Under the pieces are notes generated by a model, which searched no databases, was not told the origin of the DNA, and saw only the letters and a list, made by a program, of their open reading frames with translations. A DNA stretch of 64,000 bases from Streptomyces xiaopingdaonensis (lineage in GTDB: Bacteria > Actinomycetota > Actinomycetes > Streptomycetales > Streptomycetaceae): the NCBI RefSeq assembly GCF_000262345.1, contig NZ_AJTQ01000139.1, positions 62,001 through 126,000 on the forward strand. Direction: 5' to 3'. Below, piece after piece: positions 1 through 8,059 of the stretch (within the stretch, counting starts at the first letter, position 1; every line of letters begins with the position of its first letter). The translations under genes and the position numbers were made by a program.

Positions 1-1
1 C

Positions 2-994
2 GTCCGCGAGGGCCTGTTGATGCTCGACGGCACCCGCAGGGTCGCCCTCATCAACGACGGCGCCCGTACGCTCCTCGGGCTCCGCGACGTCGAGGTGCTC
101 GGCCGGGGCGCGGACCAACTGGGGCTGCCGCGGCGGCTGGCGGGTGCGCTCCTCTCCTCCGAACCGCGGGTCGACGAGGTGCACCTGACGGCGGACCGGG
201 TCGTCGTCGTCAACACCTCGCCCGTCGCGGGCGGGGAGCGCAGGGGCACCGTGGTGACGCTCCGGGACCACACGGAAATCCAGTCGCTGGCAGGCGAGTT
301 GGACTCGGCGCGCGGCCTCGCCGAGGCGCTCAGGGCCCAGGCGCACGAGGCGGCCAACCGCCTCCACACCGTCGTCTCCCTCGTCGAACTGGGACGCACC
401 GAGGAGGCGGTGGAGTTCGCCACCGAGGAGTTGGAGCTCGCGCAGGAGCTCACCGACCAGGTCGTCGCAGCCGTCTCGGAACCGGTGCTCGCCGCGCTGC
501 TGCTGGGGAAGGCGGCGCAAGCCAACGAGCACGGCGTCGAGTTGGTGCTCACCCCCGACAGCGGGGTGCACGACGGGCTGCTCCCCGACGAGCTGCCGGC
601 GCGCGATCTCGTCACCGTCCTCGGCAACCTCATCGACAACGCGGTGGAGGCGGCGGTCGGCTCCGGGGCCGCGCGCGGGGACGCGAGCCCGCCGCGCGTC
701 ACGGTGACGGTGCGGCTCTCGGCGGCGGAGCCGGGCGGAGGGCCGCCCGAGTTCCTCGTGCGCGTCCACGACACCGGGCCCGGGCTGCCCGTGAGCGGCG
801 AGGCGGTCTTCGAGCACGGGTGGTCCACGAAGACGCAGGGCGGCAGGCACGGCGCCGGCCGCGGCATCGGTCTCGCGCTGGTGCGGCAGGCGGCGCTGCG
901 GCACGGGGGCAGCGTCGCCGCCGCCGAAGGTCCTGGCGGCGGCGCGGAGTTCACCGTACGGCTGCCGATCCGGAACGCGGAGGTGCCCGCATGA
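2..994 (+). CDS. Sensor histidine kinase, DcuS/CitA type (5' end outside window)
   Basis: The frame is open from base 2, so the true start and the N-terminal periplasmic sensor lie upstream of the window. What remains is a PAS-like segment beginning REGLLMLDGTRRV, a dimerisation/phosphoacceptor helix with HEAANRLHTV (His codon at about 344), and a C-terminal HATPase_c domain with the N-box NLIDNAVEAA and glycine-rich GRGIGLALV. The H-box wording (AHEAxNRLHTV) is that of the CitA/DcuS dicarboxylate/citrate-sensing family. The stop overlaps the ATG of the downstream response regulator by 4 bases (ATGA), so the two are translationally coupled. The ligand cannot be predicted because the sensor domain is not visible. 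Confidence 0.9.
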   Translation, partial: VREGLLMLDGTRRVALINDGARTLLGLRDVEVLGRGADQLGLPRRLAGALLSSEPRVDEVHLTADRVVVVNTSPVAGGERRGTVVTLRDHTEIQSLAGELDSARGLAEALRAQAHEAANRLHTVVSLVELGRTEEAVEFATEELELAQELTDQVVAAVSEPVLAALLLGKAAQANEHGVELVLTPDSGVHDGLLPDELPARDLVTVLGNLIDNAVEAAVGSGAARGDASPPRVTVTVRLSAAEPGGGPPEFLVRVHDTGPGLPVSGEAVFEHGWSTKTQGGRHGAGRGIGLALVRQAALRHGGSVAAAEGPGGGAEFTVRLPIRNAEVPA

Positions 995-1749
995 GCCCTT
1001 CCGTCGAGGACGCGCTGCGGGTGCTCGTCGTCGAGGACGATCCCGTGGCCGCCGACGCGCACGCGCTCTACGTCTCGCGGGTGCCCGGCTTCGCCGTCGC
1101 CGGGATCGCGCACACCGCGCTGGAGGCGTTCCACGCGGTGGAGCGGCACCGCGTCGACCTTCTCCTGCTCGACCTCTACCTGCCCGAAGGCGGGGGCGCG
1201 GCCTCCAGGGGCGGCGAGGTCACCGGGGACGCCGGGGACACCGCCACGCCGACGGGGCTCGCGCTGCTGCGGCGGCTGCGCAGCGCCGGGCGGACGACCG
1301 ACGTTTTCGCCGTGACGTCGGCCCGGGACCTGACGGTGGTCAGGGAGGGCGTCTCGCTCGGGGTCGTGCAGCACGTACTGAAACCGTTCACCTTCCGGAC
1401 GCTGCGGGAACGGCTGCTCCAGTACGAGCGGTACAAGGCGACGGAGGCCGCTGCGGGCAGCGAGGTGCGCAGCCAGGCGGAGGTGGACAGGGCGATGGCG
1501 GTGCTGCGTACGCCGAAGCGGGCCGTGCCGCCGAAGGGGATGAGCGCCGCCACGCTCGACCGCGTCGTCTCCGAGCTGCGGGAGGCGGACGACGGGCTCA
1601 CCGCGGCGTCCGCCGCCGAGCGCATCGGCGTCAACCGGATCACGGCGCGCCGGTACCTGGAACACCTGGTGGAGGCGGGACGGGCGCGCAGGGCCCCGCT
1701 CTACGGGCAGGTGGGGCGGCCCGAGTACTGCTACACCTGGCGCGACTGA
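991..1749 (+). CDS. Response regulator, CitB/DcuR family
   Basis: This is a 252-aa partner of the kinase just upstream. The receiver domain shows acidic residues E15-D16-D17, phospho-acceptor D61 (LLLLDLYLP), S110 and K131 (LKPF). The C-terminal part (about 190-252) is a helix-turn-helix of the CitB/DcuR type (LTAASAAERIGVNRITARRYLEHL) that ends in GRPEYCYTW. The start is the ATG in the 4-base overlap with the kinase stop. A longer frame exists upstream but would begin inside the kinase. Odd feature: about 20 Gly/Ala/Thr-rich residues (roughly 67-87) are inserted right after the phosphorylation site, in the loop where relatives go directly from LPxxxG to LLRxLR. Targets are probably transport or catabolic genes outside the window. 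Confidence 0.92.
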   Translation: MSPSVEDALRVLVVEDDPVAADAHALYVSRVPGFAVAGIAHTALEAFHAVERHRVDLLLLDLYLPEGGGAASRGGEVTGDAGDTATPTGLALLRRLRSAGRTTDVFAVTSARDLTVVREGVSLGVVQHVLKPFTFRTLRERLLQYERYKATEAAAGSEVRSQAEVDRAMAVLRTPKRAVPPKGMSAATLDRVVSELREADDGLTAASAAERIGVNRITARRYLEHLVEAGRARRAPLYGQVGRPEYCYTWRD

Positions 1750-1882
1750 TCCCGACGGCCGCGTCCCGCGAGGCGGTTGGCCGCCGATGTTCTCGGTGTC
1801 CGCGATCAGACGCCGCCGGGCCGCACGACCACCGGAAACACCGCGCCGGCCGGCTCGGGCGGAGCAGGGCGCGGCAAAGTCG

Positions 1883-1897
1883 TAGGAAGGTTTCCTA
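1883..1897. promoter_or_regulatory. Inverted repeat TAGGAA-GGT-TTCCTA upstream of chitinase
   Basis: A perfect 6-bp inverted repeat with a 3-bp spacer, 81 bp upstream of the chitinase start and 8 bp before the DasR-like site. It has the size of a repressor operator. I do not know the protein that binds it. Confidence 0.5.
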
Positions 1898-1905
1898 TCC
1901 TTTCT

Positions 1906-1920
1906 ATTGTCTGGACCAAT
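1906..1920. promoter_or_regulatory. DasR-responsive element (dre-like) upstream of chitinase
   Basis: ATTGTCTGGACCAAT matches 10 of 12 positions of the core TGGTCTAGACCA recognised by DasR, the GntR-family N-acetylglucosamine regulator that controls chitinase genes in Streptomyces. It lies 57 bp before the chitinase GTG, the place expected for a repressor of this promoter. The match to the known consensus is from memory. Confidence 0.65.
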
Positions 1921-1977
1921 CCGGGGTCGCTACGGTGCCGAGCACCCACAACTGGACTCCAGAACGGGAGAGTTGCT

Positions 1978-3012
1978 GTGCGCCCCCACACCCCTTCGCA
2001 CCGCAGAACAGCCCCCCGCACCCGCCGCAGGCTCGCCCTCGGCCTCGCCGGCGCGCTCACCGCGGCCGGCGCCCTCGCCGCCACCGCGCAGGCGGCGCCG
2101 GGCGAGGACGCCCCCGCCGCCGCGCCCAGCGGAGCCAGCGGCCCCTACCTGTACCTGGGCTGGGGCAACCCGCCGGACGCCGCCGCCTTCATGGCGGAGA
2201 CCGGCACCGAACAACTGACGATGGCCTTCATCCTCTCGGACGGCGGCTGCTCGCCGGCCTGGGACGGCCAGCGCCCGCTGGAGGGCGGCCAGGACCAGCA
2301 GACGATCGAAGCGATCCAGGCGGCGGGCGGCGACGTCACACCGTCGATCGGCGGCTGGAGCGGCAACAAGCTCGGCGAAGCCTGCGGCAGCGCCGAGGAG
2401 TTGGCCGGCGCCTACCAGCAGGTGATCGACGCCTACGGGCTCGACTCGATCGACATCGACATCGAGGCGAGCGAGGTCGAGTCCGGGGAGGTCAGGCAGC
2501 GCGTCGTCGACGCACTCAAGATCGTCAAGGACCGGAACGAGGGCATCAAGGTCTACGTCACCTTCGGCACCGCGCCCAGCGGCCCCATCGAGGCCGGCCA
2601 GGACCTCATCAACAAGGGGGCCGCCGCAGGGCTCGACGTCGACGGCTGGACGGTGATGCCGTTCGACTTCGGCGACGGCACGACGGACATGGCCGCCGCC
2701 ACCAAGTCGGCGGTCGACGGGCTCGCCGGACGGGTCGCCGACGCGTACGGGATCTCCGAGGCGGAGGCGTACGCGAAGTCCGGCTTCTCCTCGATGAACG
2801 GCCACACCGACGTCGAGGGCGAGGTCGTCTCGGCTGCCGACTTCCAGGAGATGGTCGACTACGCCAAGGAGCACAACCTGGCCCGCGTCAGCTTCTGGGC
2901 CGTCAACCGGGACCGCGCCTGCGAGGGCGGCGGTGCCCCCGGCGACTCCTGCGGCGGTATCGACCAGCAGGAGTGGGAGTTCTCCAAGATCCTCGCCGGG
3001 TACGGGAATTGA
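1978..3012 (+). CDS. Secreted glycoside hydrolase family 18 chitinase
   Basis: A 344-aa exported chitinase. The start is the GTG at 1978 behind GGGAGAG; an in-frame upstream ATG would include the promoter and operator. Residues 1-40 form a signal peptide with an arginine-rich n-region (RRTAPRTRRRLALG, possibly Tat) and an AQA cleavage site. The GH18 barrel follows (about 55-344), with SIGGW at 123-127 and the catalytic DxxDxDxE motif at 156-163 (general acid E163). It has no carbohydrate-binding or fibronectin module, so it is a single-domain enzyme similar to compact ChiC/ChiD-like actinomycete chitinases. Two inverted repeats upstream (one DasR-like) suggest induction by chitin-derived amino sugars. 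A strong terminator lies at 3070-3104. Confidence 0.9.
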   Translation: MRPHTPSHRRTAPRTRRRLALGLAGALTAAGALAATAQAAPGEDAPAAAPSGASGPYLYLGWGNPPDAAAFMAETGTEQLTMAFILSDGGCSPAWDGQRPLEGGQDQQTIEAIQAAGGDVTPSIGGWSGNKLGEACGSAEELAGAYQQVIDAYGLDSIDIDIEASEVESGEVRQRVVDALKIVKDRNEGIKVYVTFGTAPSGPIEAGQDLINKGAAAGLDVDGWTVMPFDFGDGTTDMAAATKSAVDGLAGRVADAYGISEAEAYAKSGFSSMNGHTDVEGEVVSAADFQEMVDYAKEHNLARVSFWAVNRDRACEGGGAPGDSCGGIDQQEWEFSKILAGYGN

Positions 3013-3069
3013 GCACGCCAGGGAGATGAGTCCGACGCCCTGACGGGTCGGGCCCGGCGAGAACGGAGC

Positions 3070-3104
3070 GAGGGCGCGTGCACCGGCTCGGTGCACGCGC
3101 CCTC
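3070..3104. terminator. Bidirectional terminator between chitinase and LAETG protein
   Basis: A perfect 15-bp stem (3070-3084 with 3090-3104) and a 5-base loop, GC-rich, between two convergent genes. It can serve both. Confidence 0.85.
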
Positions 3105-3205
3105 GTCGTTCGTGCGCTCGGCGTCCGCCGATGTCCCCGGGCGGGCCGACGGCAGGCGCGTCGGCCCTCCCGCCCGCGTCGCCGCCGACGGGAGGGGCCG
3201 GTGCG

Positions 3206-3829
3206 TCAGCCTCGCGCCGAGCGGCGCTTCCGGGTGACGGCGAGCAGGACGCCGCCGATGATCACGACGGCCGCGGCGATGCCGGCGAGCATCGGGGTGG
3301 AGTTGGAGGAGCCGGTCTCGGCGAGGTCGGCGGAGTCGCCGCCCTGCTGCGGCGCCGCGGCGGGGGCGCTGCTGCTCGGCTGCTCGCTCGCCGGCGGGGC
3401 CGGGGCCTCGGAGGACGGCGGCGTGCTCGGGTTTTCGGTCTCGGACGGCGTCGGGGCCGGCGGCTCGGTCTCCTCGCAGGCCGGGGCCGTCTTCTCCTCG
3501 TCACGGGAGAACTTGTCGTCGTCGCCCGCGTTGACGACGAGGCGGACGGTCACCTCGTCCTTGTGCTCGGGCAGGTCGAGCTTCTTGTGGAACTCGCGCT
3601 TGAAGGTCTGCTCGGCGAGGAGGTCCTTGCCGTCCACCGTGATCTTCACGGTGTTGTCGACCTGCTCGTTGTAGTTGGTCAGGTCGACGGAGACCGTCGA
3701 GCAGTCCACGTCGAAGCCCGGGCTGTGCGCCTGGGCGGGAGCAGCGGCTATCGCGGTGCCGAGGAAAGCCGTCGCCCCCATCGCCGCGATGGCGGCGGAG
3801 CGCTGCCACCTCTTCCTCACTGCTGTCAT
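3206..3829 (-). CDS. LAETG sortase-anchored surface protein
   Basis: A 207-aa cell-wall protein. The ATG at 3829 is preceded by GGAAGG and is followed by a signal peptide ending PAQA (about residue 34). An extracellular beta-type domain spans about 38-115. A Pro/Ser/Thr/Glu-rich wall-spanning stretch (about 117-165) follows, then LAETG (169-173), a hydrophobic helix and a basic tail (TRKRRSARG). LAxTG is the signal of class E sortases in Streptomyces, so the protein should be covalently linked to peptidoglycan. No sortase gene is in the window. The extracellular domain is not one I recognise. It resembles small SCO-type LAETG proteins with no assigned function. Confidence 0.85.
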   Translation of the reverse strand: MTAVRKRWQRSAAIAAMGATAFLGTAIAAAPAQAHSPGFDVDCSTVSVDLTNYNEQVDNTVKITVDGKDLLAEQTFKREFHKKLDLPEHKDEVTVRLVVNAGDDDKFSRDEEKTAPACEETEPPAPTPSETENPSTPPSSEAPAPPASEQPSSSAPAAAPQQGGDSADLAETGSSNSTPMLAGIAAAVVIIGGVLLAVTRKRRSARG

Positions 3830-4484
3830 CGTTTTCCTTCCGGGTAATTTCCTGCCGCACGGGGAAAGACGCGGCCGAGGGAGCACGCTACTCCCGCGCG
3901 CAACGCGGGACACACCGACCCGGGAGTTCCAACTCCCCCTGGCGCCGGAGCATTTCGAGATCACGCGCGGACCGGTGGCTTGCTGGCGGTGCGCACTTTC
4001 CCCACCGGCGGAAAGTTCTCCGCAGCGGTCGGGCCGCGGAAAGAGCAAAGAATTCACCAAGATTCTGGATCACTTCGCCGGACGATCTTCCGCGGTGCGC
4101 CGGAATGCCACCACCGAGAGCGACCGATGCCCTTGCGACGTACGGGAATTGCGTGTCGGCCAGCACAATACGGCAGCCGCGCCCCCGCCGCCCCGCAGAA
4201 TCGTCACAACCCCGTCACAGTGCCTCCAGAGGAGGTTCAACGCGACGCACAACGAGGGGAGTTGGCCGCAAGGAACCTCGCCGGGCTCGCGACGGTCGTG
4301 AGAAACCCGGCCGCGGGCCAGGGCAGCGGGCGTCAGGAACGCCCCGCGACCGGCACTCCAAGTGCCCTGCACACACGCGCCCTCGGACACTCCCGCACGC
4401 GCACCAGGCGACCGGGCCCCTTCCCCCTCCGACCCCCACGCATCGCAAGCCGCTCACCGCCCTCGCGACGGCCGGGCTCCCGCC
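3830..4484. other. 655-bp intergenic region, relatively AT-richer, no gene recognised
   Basis: It lies between the LAETG gene (promoter side) and the 3' end of pfkA. I found no ORF with Streptomyces-like codon bias and a ribosome site. It contains an inverted pair ACTTTCC-N8-GGAAAGT (3995-4016), which could be an operator for the LAETG gene. A GC-rich hairpin at about 4326-4347 (GCGGGCGT/ACGCCCCGC, one bulge) could terminate pfkA. Open frames on both strands here look like noise. Confidence 0.5.
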
Positions 4485-5510
4485 TCAGAAGACGGCTTCG
4501 GTCTCGTCCATCCGGTACTGGGGCACGTGCTTGAGCTCGGTGACCGCGTCGGCGAGCGGCGCCATCACGATCTCCGTGCCGCGCAGCGCCGTCATCTGCC
4601 CGAAGTCGCCGCGGTGCGCGGCCTCGACGGCGTGCCAGCCGAAGCGGGTGGCGAGGACCCGGTCGTACGCGGTGGGCGTGCCGCCGCGCTGGACGTGGCC
4701 GAGGATCACCGGCTTCGCCTCCTTGCCGAGGCGGTGCTCCAGCTCGACGGCGAGCTGGTTGCCGATCCCGGTGAACCGCTCGTGGCCGTACTGGTCGATG
4801 GTGCCCTTCTCGTAGGGCATCGAGCCGGCGGCGGGACGGGCCCCCTCGGCGACGCAGATGATCGCGAACTTCTTGTTCCGCGCGAACCGCTCCTCGATCA
4901 TCTTCGCCAACTCGTCGATCTCGAAGGGCCGTTCGGGGACGCAGATGCCGTGCGCGCCGCCCGCCATGCCGGCCTCCATCGCGATCCAGCCGGCGTGCCG
5001 CCCCATCACCTCGACGACCATGACGCGCTGATGGGACTCGGCCGTGGTCTTCAGCCGGTCGAGGGCCTCGGTCGCCACCGTGACGGCCGTGTCGAAGCCG
5101 AAGGTGCGGTCGGTCGCCGAGATGTCGTTGTCGATCGTCTTCGGTACGCCGACGACCGGGAGCCCCGCCTCGGCGAGCAGCCGCGCGGCCGTGAGCGTGC
5201 CCTCGCCGCCGATCGGGATGAGCGCGTCGAGCCCGAGGCGCGCCACCAGCTCCTCGGAGTTGTCGCAGGCGTCCCGCAGCCGCCCCTGCTCCAGCCGGGC
5301 CGAGCCGAGGATGGTGCCGCCCCTGGCGAGGATGCCGCTGACCGAGTTGATGTCGAGCGTGCGGTAGCGGCCGTCGAGCAGGCCCTTGAACCCGTCCTCG
5401 AAGCCGATCACCTCGTCGCCGCGGTCGTGCACGGCGCGGTGGACGAGGGACCGGATGACGGCGTTGAGACCAGGGCAGTCACCGCCGGCGGTGAGGACTC
5501 CGATGCGCAT
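4485..5510 (-). CDS. pfkA: 6-phosphofructokinase
   Basis: 341 aa, the expected size for a bacterial PfkA. It phosphorylates fructose 6-phosphate to the 1,6-bisphosphate in the cytosol. Visible motifs: nucleotide loop AGGDCPG (8-14), GGEGT (101-105) and PKTIDND (123-129) with catalytic D127, then MGRHAGW and the C-terminal HVQRGGTPTAYDR. Gly104 is the ATP-type residue, while Lys124 is the residue typical of PPi enzymes. This mix is known for the actinomycete group, and the S. coelicolor enzyme is ATP-dependent. The start ATG is preceded by CAGGAGAAG. The gene is transcribed divergently from pta. Its leader contains a small hairpin and a tandem 9-bp repeat. Confidence 0.96.
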   Translation of the reverse strand: MRIGVLTAGGDCPGLNAVIRSLVHRAVHDRGDEVIGFEDGFKGLLDGRYRTLDINSVSGILARGGTILGSARLEQGRLRDACDNSEELVARLGLDALIPIGGEGTLTAARLLAEAGLPVVGVPKTIDNDISATDRTFGFDTAVTVATEALDRLKTTAESHQRVMVVEVMGRHAGWIAMEAGMAGGAHGICVPERPFEIDELAKMIEERFARNKKFAIICVAEGARPAAGSMPYEKGTIDQYGHERFTGIGNQLAVELEHRLGKEAKPVILGHVQRGGTPTAYDRVLATRFGWHAVEAAHRGDFGQMTALRGTEIVMAPLADAVTELKHVPQYRMDETEAVF

Positions 5511-5536
5511 GGGGTTAGCTTCTCCTGCTCGCTGTG

Positions 5537-5554
5537 GGCCCGCTGAGACGGGCC
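5537..5554 (-). other. Hairpin in the pfkA leader
   Basis: GGCCCG-ctgaga-CGGGCC, a perfect 6-bp stem ending 27 bases before the pfkA start. It might affect translation; no known riboswitch class is recognised. Confidence 0.4.
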
Positions 5555-5585
5555 GCTGTACTGCTGTTCCGCTGGTACTGCTTTT

Positions 5586-5603
5586 CCATGTGAGCCATGT
5601 GAG
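5586..5603. repeat. Tandem 9-bp direct repeat upstream of pfkA
   Basis: Two exact copies of CCATGTGAG in the pfkA/pta divergent region. A looser repeat of GTACTGCT lies nearby at about 5558 and 5575. The 404-bp gap (5511-5914) must hold both promoters; I could not assign convincing -35/-10 pairs. Confidence 0.4.
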
Positions 5604-5914
5604 CCGGTGCGATTGTTTCACGTCTTGAACCCATCGGCACCGCCCGTCCCGGTCCCTGGACCCGTCCGCGCACCTGAGCGCAGGCCCGCACGGATCGACT
5701 GCGCGCGCGGAGGGATCGCACCCGAAGGTATGGTCGAGAAGCAGGGAGGCAGTGCGGAGGCACGCCTGCACACCCGCGAGCGCGCCTGCGCGGAAGTGCA
5801 GCTCGGGGCCGCCGGACGGCGCACGTCCGCGCCCGGAGCCGCGCCGGGACGGGCGGCGTGCGTACGGTCGGACCTGCCGACGGACGGAGCCCACGGGCAG
5901 GAGGGAGCCACCGC

Positions 5915-8059
5915 GTGACGCGCAGCGTGTACATCTCCGGAATCGGCCGGAGCGACGGCCGCCAGGTCGTCGAACTCGGCCTGATGGAGCTGCTTTCGCG
6001 GCAGGTCGACCGCGTCGGGATCTTCCGCCCGCTCGCCCACGAGGGCCCCGACCGGATCTGCGAACTGCTGCGCGCCCGCTACCGGCTCACCCAGCCCGCC
6101 GCCTCCGTCTTCGGGCTCCGCTACGAGGACGCTGCCGAGATCCAGGCGAACCGCGGCACCGACGAACTCGTCTCCCGGCTCGTGGAGCGCTACCACCAGG
6201 TCGCCATGGAGTACGAGGCGGTCCTCGTCCTCGGCACCGACTACGCGGAGACGGGCCTCCCCGCCGAACTGGCGCTCAACGCGCGGCTCGCCAACGAGTT
6301 CGGCGCCTCCCTCGTCCCCGTCGTCGCCGCCCGCGACCAGGGCCCGGAGTCGGCCGTCGCCGAGCTCCGGAACGCGCACGAGGCGTACGCCTCGCTCGGC
6401 ACCGACATCAGCGCCCTCGTCGCCAACCGCGTCCTCGACGACGCCACCCGGCACGCCCTGCGCGACCTCGGCGAGCACCTGCCCTGCCCGCTCTACGTCC
6501 TCCCCGAGGAGCCCGCGCTCAGCGCGCCCACCATCTCCCAGGTCCGCGAGGCGCTCGACGCGGACGTGGTCCTCGGCGACCCGGCGGGCCTCGCGCGCGA
6601 CGTCCGCGACTACGTCTTCGGCGGCGCCCATCTCCCCGCCTTCCTCCCCGCGTTGACCGAGAGCTGCCTCGTCGTGACGCCAGGGGACCGCGCCGACCTC
6701 GTCATGGGGGCGCTCGCCGCGCACGCCGCGGGATCGCCGCCGATAGCGGGCGTGCTCCTCACCCTCGGCCACCGCCCCGACGACCAGGTCCTCGCGCTCG
6801 CCTCCCGACTGGCGCCGGGGACGCCGCTGCTCTCCGTCCCCGAGAGCTCCTTCCCCACCGCGTACGAACTCTTCGGCCTCGAAGGCGAGTTGACGTCGAC
6901 CACACCGCGCAAGGCCGAGGTGGCGCTCGGGCTCTTCGAGAACCACGTCGACACGAGGGAGCTCACCCGGCTCCTCTCCGTCGGACGCAGCTCCCGCGTC
7001 ACCCCGCTGATGTTCGAGCACGAACTGGTGGAGCGGTCGCGCGCCGCGCGCCGGCACATCGTCCTTCCCGAGGGCGCGGAGGAGCGGGTGCTCCGCGCCG
7101 CCGAAGTGCTGCTGCGGCGCGGCGTCTGCGACCTGACGCTCCTCGGCGACCCGGTGGAGGTCCGCAAGGTCGCCGCCGAACTCGGCATCTCGCTGCGGCT
7201 GTTGTCGGACGGCGAGCCGGCCGAACCCGGCGGCCCCGTGGCCCGCGTCGTCGACCCCCAGGCGTCGCCGCTGCGGGACGAGTTCGCCGAGTCGTACGCG
7301 CGGCTGCGCGCGCACAAGGGCGTCACCTACGAACTCGCCAGGGACATCGTCACCGACGTCACCTACTTCGGCACCCTCATGGTCGAGCACGGCCTCGCCG
7401 ACGGCATGGTCTCGGGCGCCGCGCACTCCACGGCCGCCACGATCCGCCCGGCGTTCGAGGTGATCCGCACCAAGCCGGACGCGGCCGTCGTCTCGTCTGT
7501 CTTCTTCATGTGCCTCGCCGACCGCGTCCTCGTCTACGGGGACTGCGCCGTCGTACCCGACCCGGACGCCGAGCAGTTGGCCGACATAGCGATCCAGTCG
7601 GCGCAGACGGCGCAGCGGTTCGGCGTGGAGCCGCGGATCGCGCTGCTCTCGTACTCGACGGGGAGTTCGGGCTCGGGTGCCGACGTCGAGAAGGTGCGGA
7701 CGGCCACCGAGCTGGTGCACGACCGTCGTCCCGACCTCCTCGCCGAGGGCCCGATCCAGTACGACGCGGCCGTCGACCCGACGGTCGCCGCCGCCAAGCT
7801 CCCCGGCTCGCACGTCGCGGGGCGCGCGACGGTCCTCGTCTTTCCCGACCTCAACACCGGCAACAACACCTACAAGGCCGTGCAGCGCTCGGCCGGCGCC
7901 GTCGCCGTCGGCCCGGTGCTCCAGGGTCTGCGCAAGCCCGTCAACGACCTCTCTCGGGGAGCGCTCGTGCAGGACATCGTCAACACCGTCGCGATCACGG
8001 CCGTGCAGGCGCAGACGCAGAGCGCCCTGCCGCCGGAGCCGGAGGAGGCAGCGCCGTGA
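5915..8059 (+). CDS. pta: Phosphate acetyltransferase, long two-domain form
   Basis: 714 aa, the long form of Pta. It interconverts acetyl-CoA and acetyl phosphate. The N-terminal BioD-like domain (about 1-220) keeps only a degenerate P-loop (GIGRSDGRQ). A DRTGG-type middle domain follows, and the C-terminal catalytic PTA_PTB domain starts near 380 (RRHIVLPEGAEERVLRAAE) and contains GAAHSTAATIRPAF and FPDLNTGNNTYKAVQR. The GTG start is fixed by GGAGGGAG 9 bases upstream. The stop overlaps the ackA GTG (GTGA), so pta-ackA is one operon for acetate overflow and acetyl phosphate supply. Confidence 0.96.
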   Translation: MTRSVYISGIGRSDGRQVVELGLMELLSRQVDRVGIFRPLAHEGPDRICELLRARYRLTQPAASVFGLRYEDAAEIQANRGTDELVSRLVERYHQVAMEYEAVLVLGTDYAETGLPAELALNARLANEFGASLVPVVAARDQGPESAVAELRNAHEAYASLGTDISALVANRVLDDATRHALRDLGEHLPCPLYVLPEEPALSAPTISQVREALDADVVLGDPAGLARDVRDYVFGGAHLPAFLPALTESCLVVTPGDRADLVMGALAAHAAGSPPIAGVLLTLGHRPDDQVLALASRLAPGTPLLSVPESSFPTAYELFGLEGELTSTTPRKAEVALGLFENHVDTRELTRLLSVGRSSRVTPLMFEHELVERSRAARRHIVLPEGAEERVLRAAEVLLRRGVCDLTLLGDPVEVRKVAAELGISLRLLSDGEPAEPGGPVARVVDPQASPLRDEFAESYARLRAHKGVTYELARDIVTDVTYFGTLMVEHGLADGMVSGAAHSTAATIRPAFEVIRTKPDAAVVSSVFFMCLADRVLVYGDCAVVPDPDAEQLADIAIQSAQTAQRFGVEPRIALLSYSTGSSGSGADVEKVRTATELVHDRRPDLLAEGPIQYDAAVDPTVAAAKLPGSHVAGRATVLVFPDLNTGNNTYKAVQRSAGAVAVGPVLQGLRKPVNDLSRGALVQDIVNTVAITAVQAQTQSALPPEPEEAAP

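Noticed and set aside
3830-4484. Riboswitch (for example c-di-AMP type) in front of the LAETG gene
   Set aside because: I looked for the conserved core sequences and could not find them; only generic hairpins are present.
5752-8055. Long plus-strand frame running through pta into ackA
   Set aside because: Its first part is an Arg/Pro-rich shadow of pta; only the part from GTG 8056 is a real protein (AckA).
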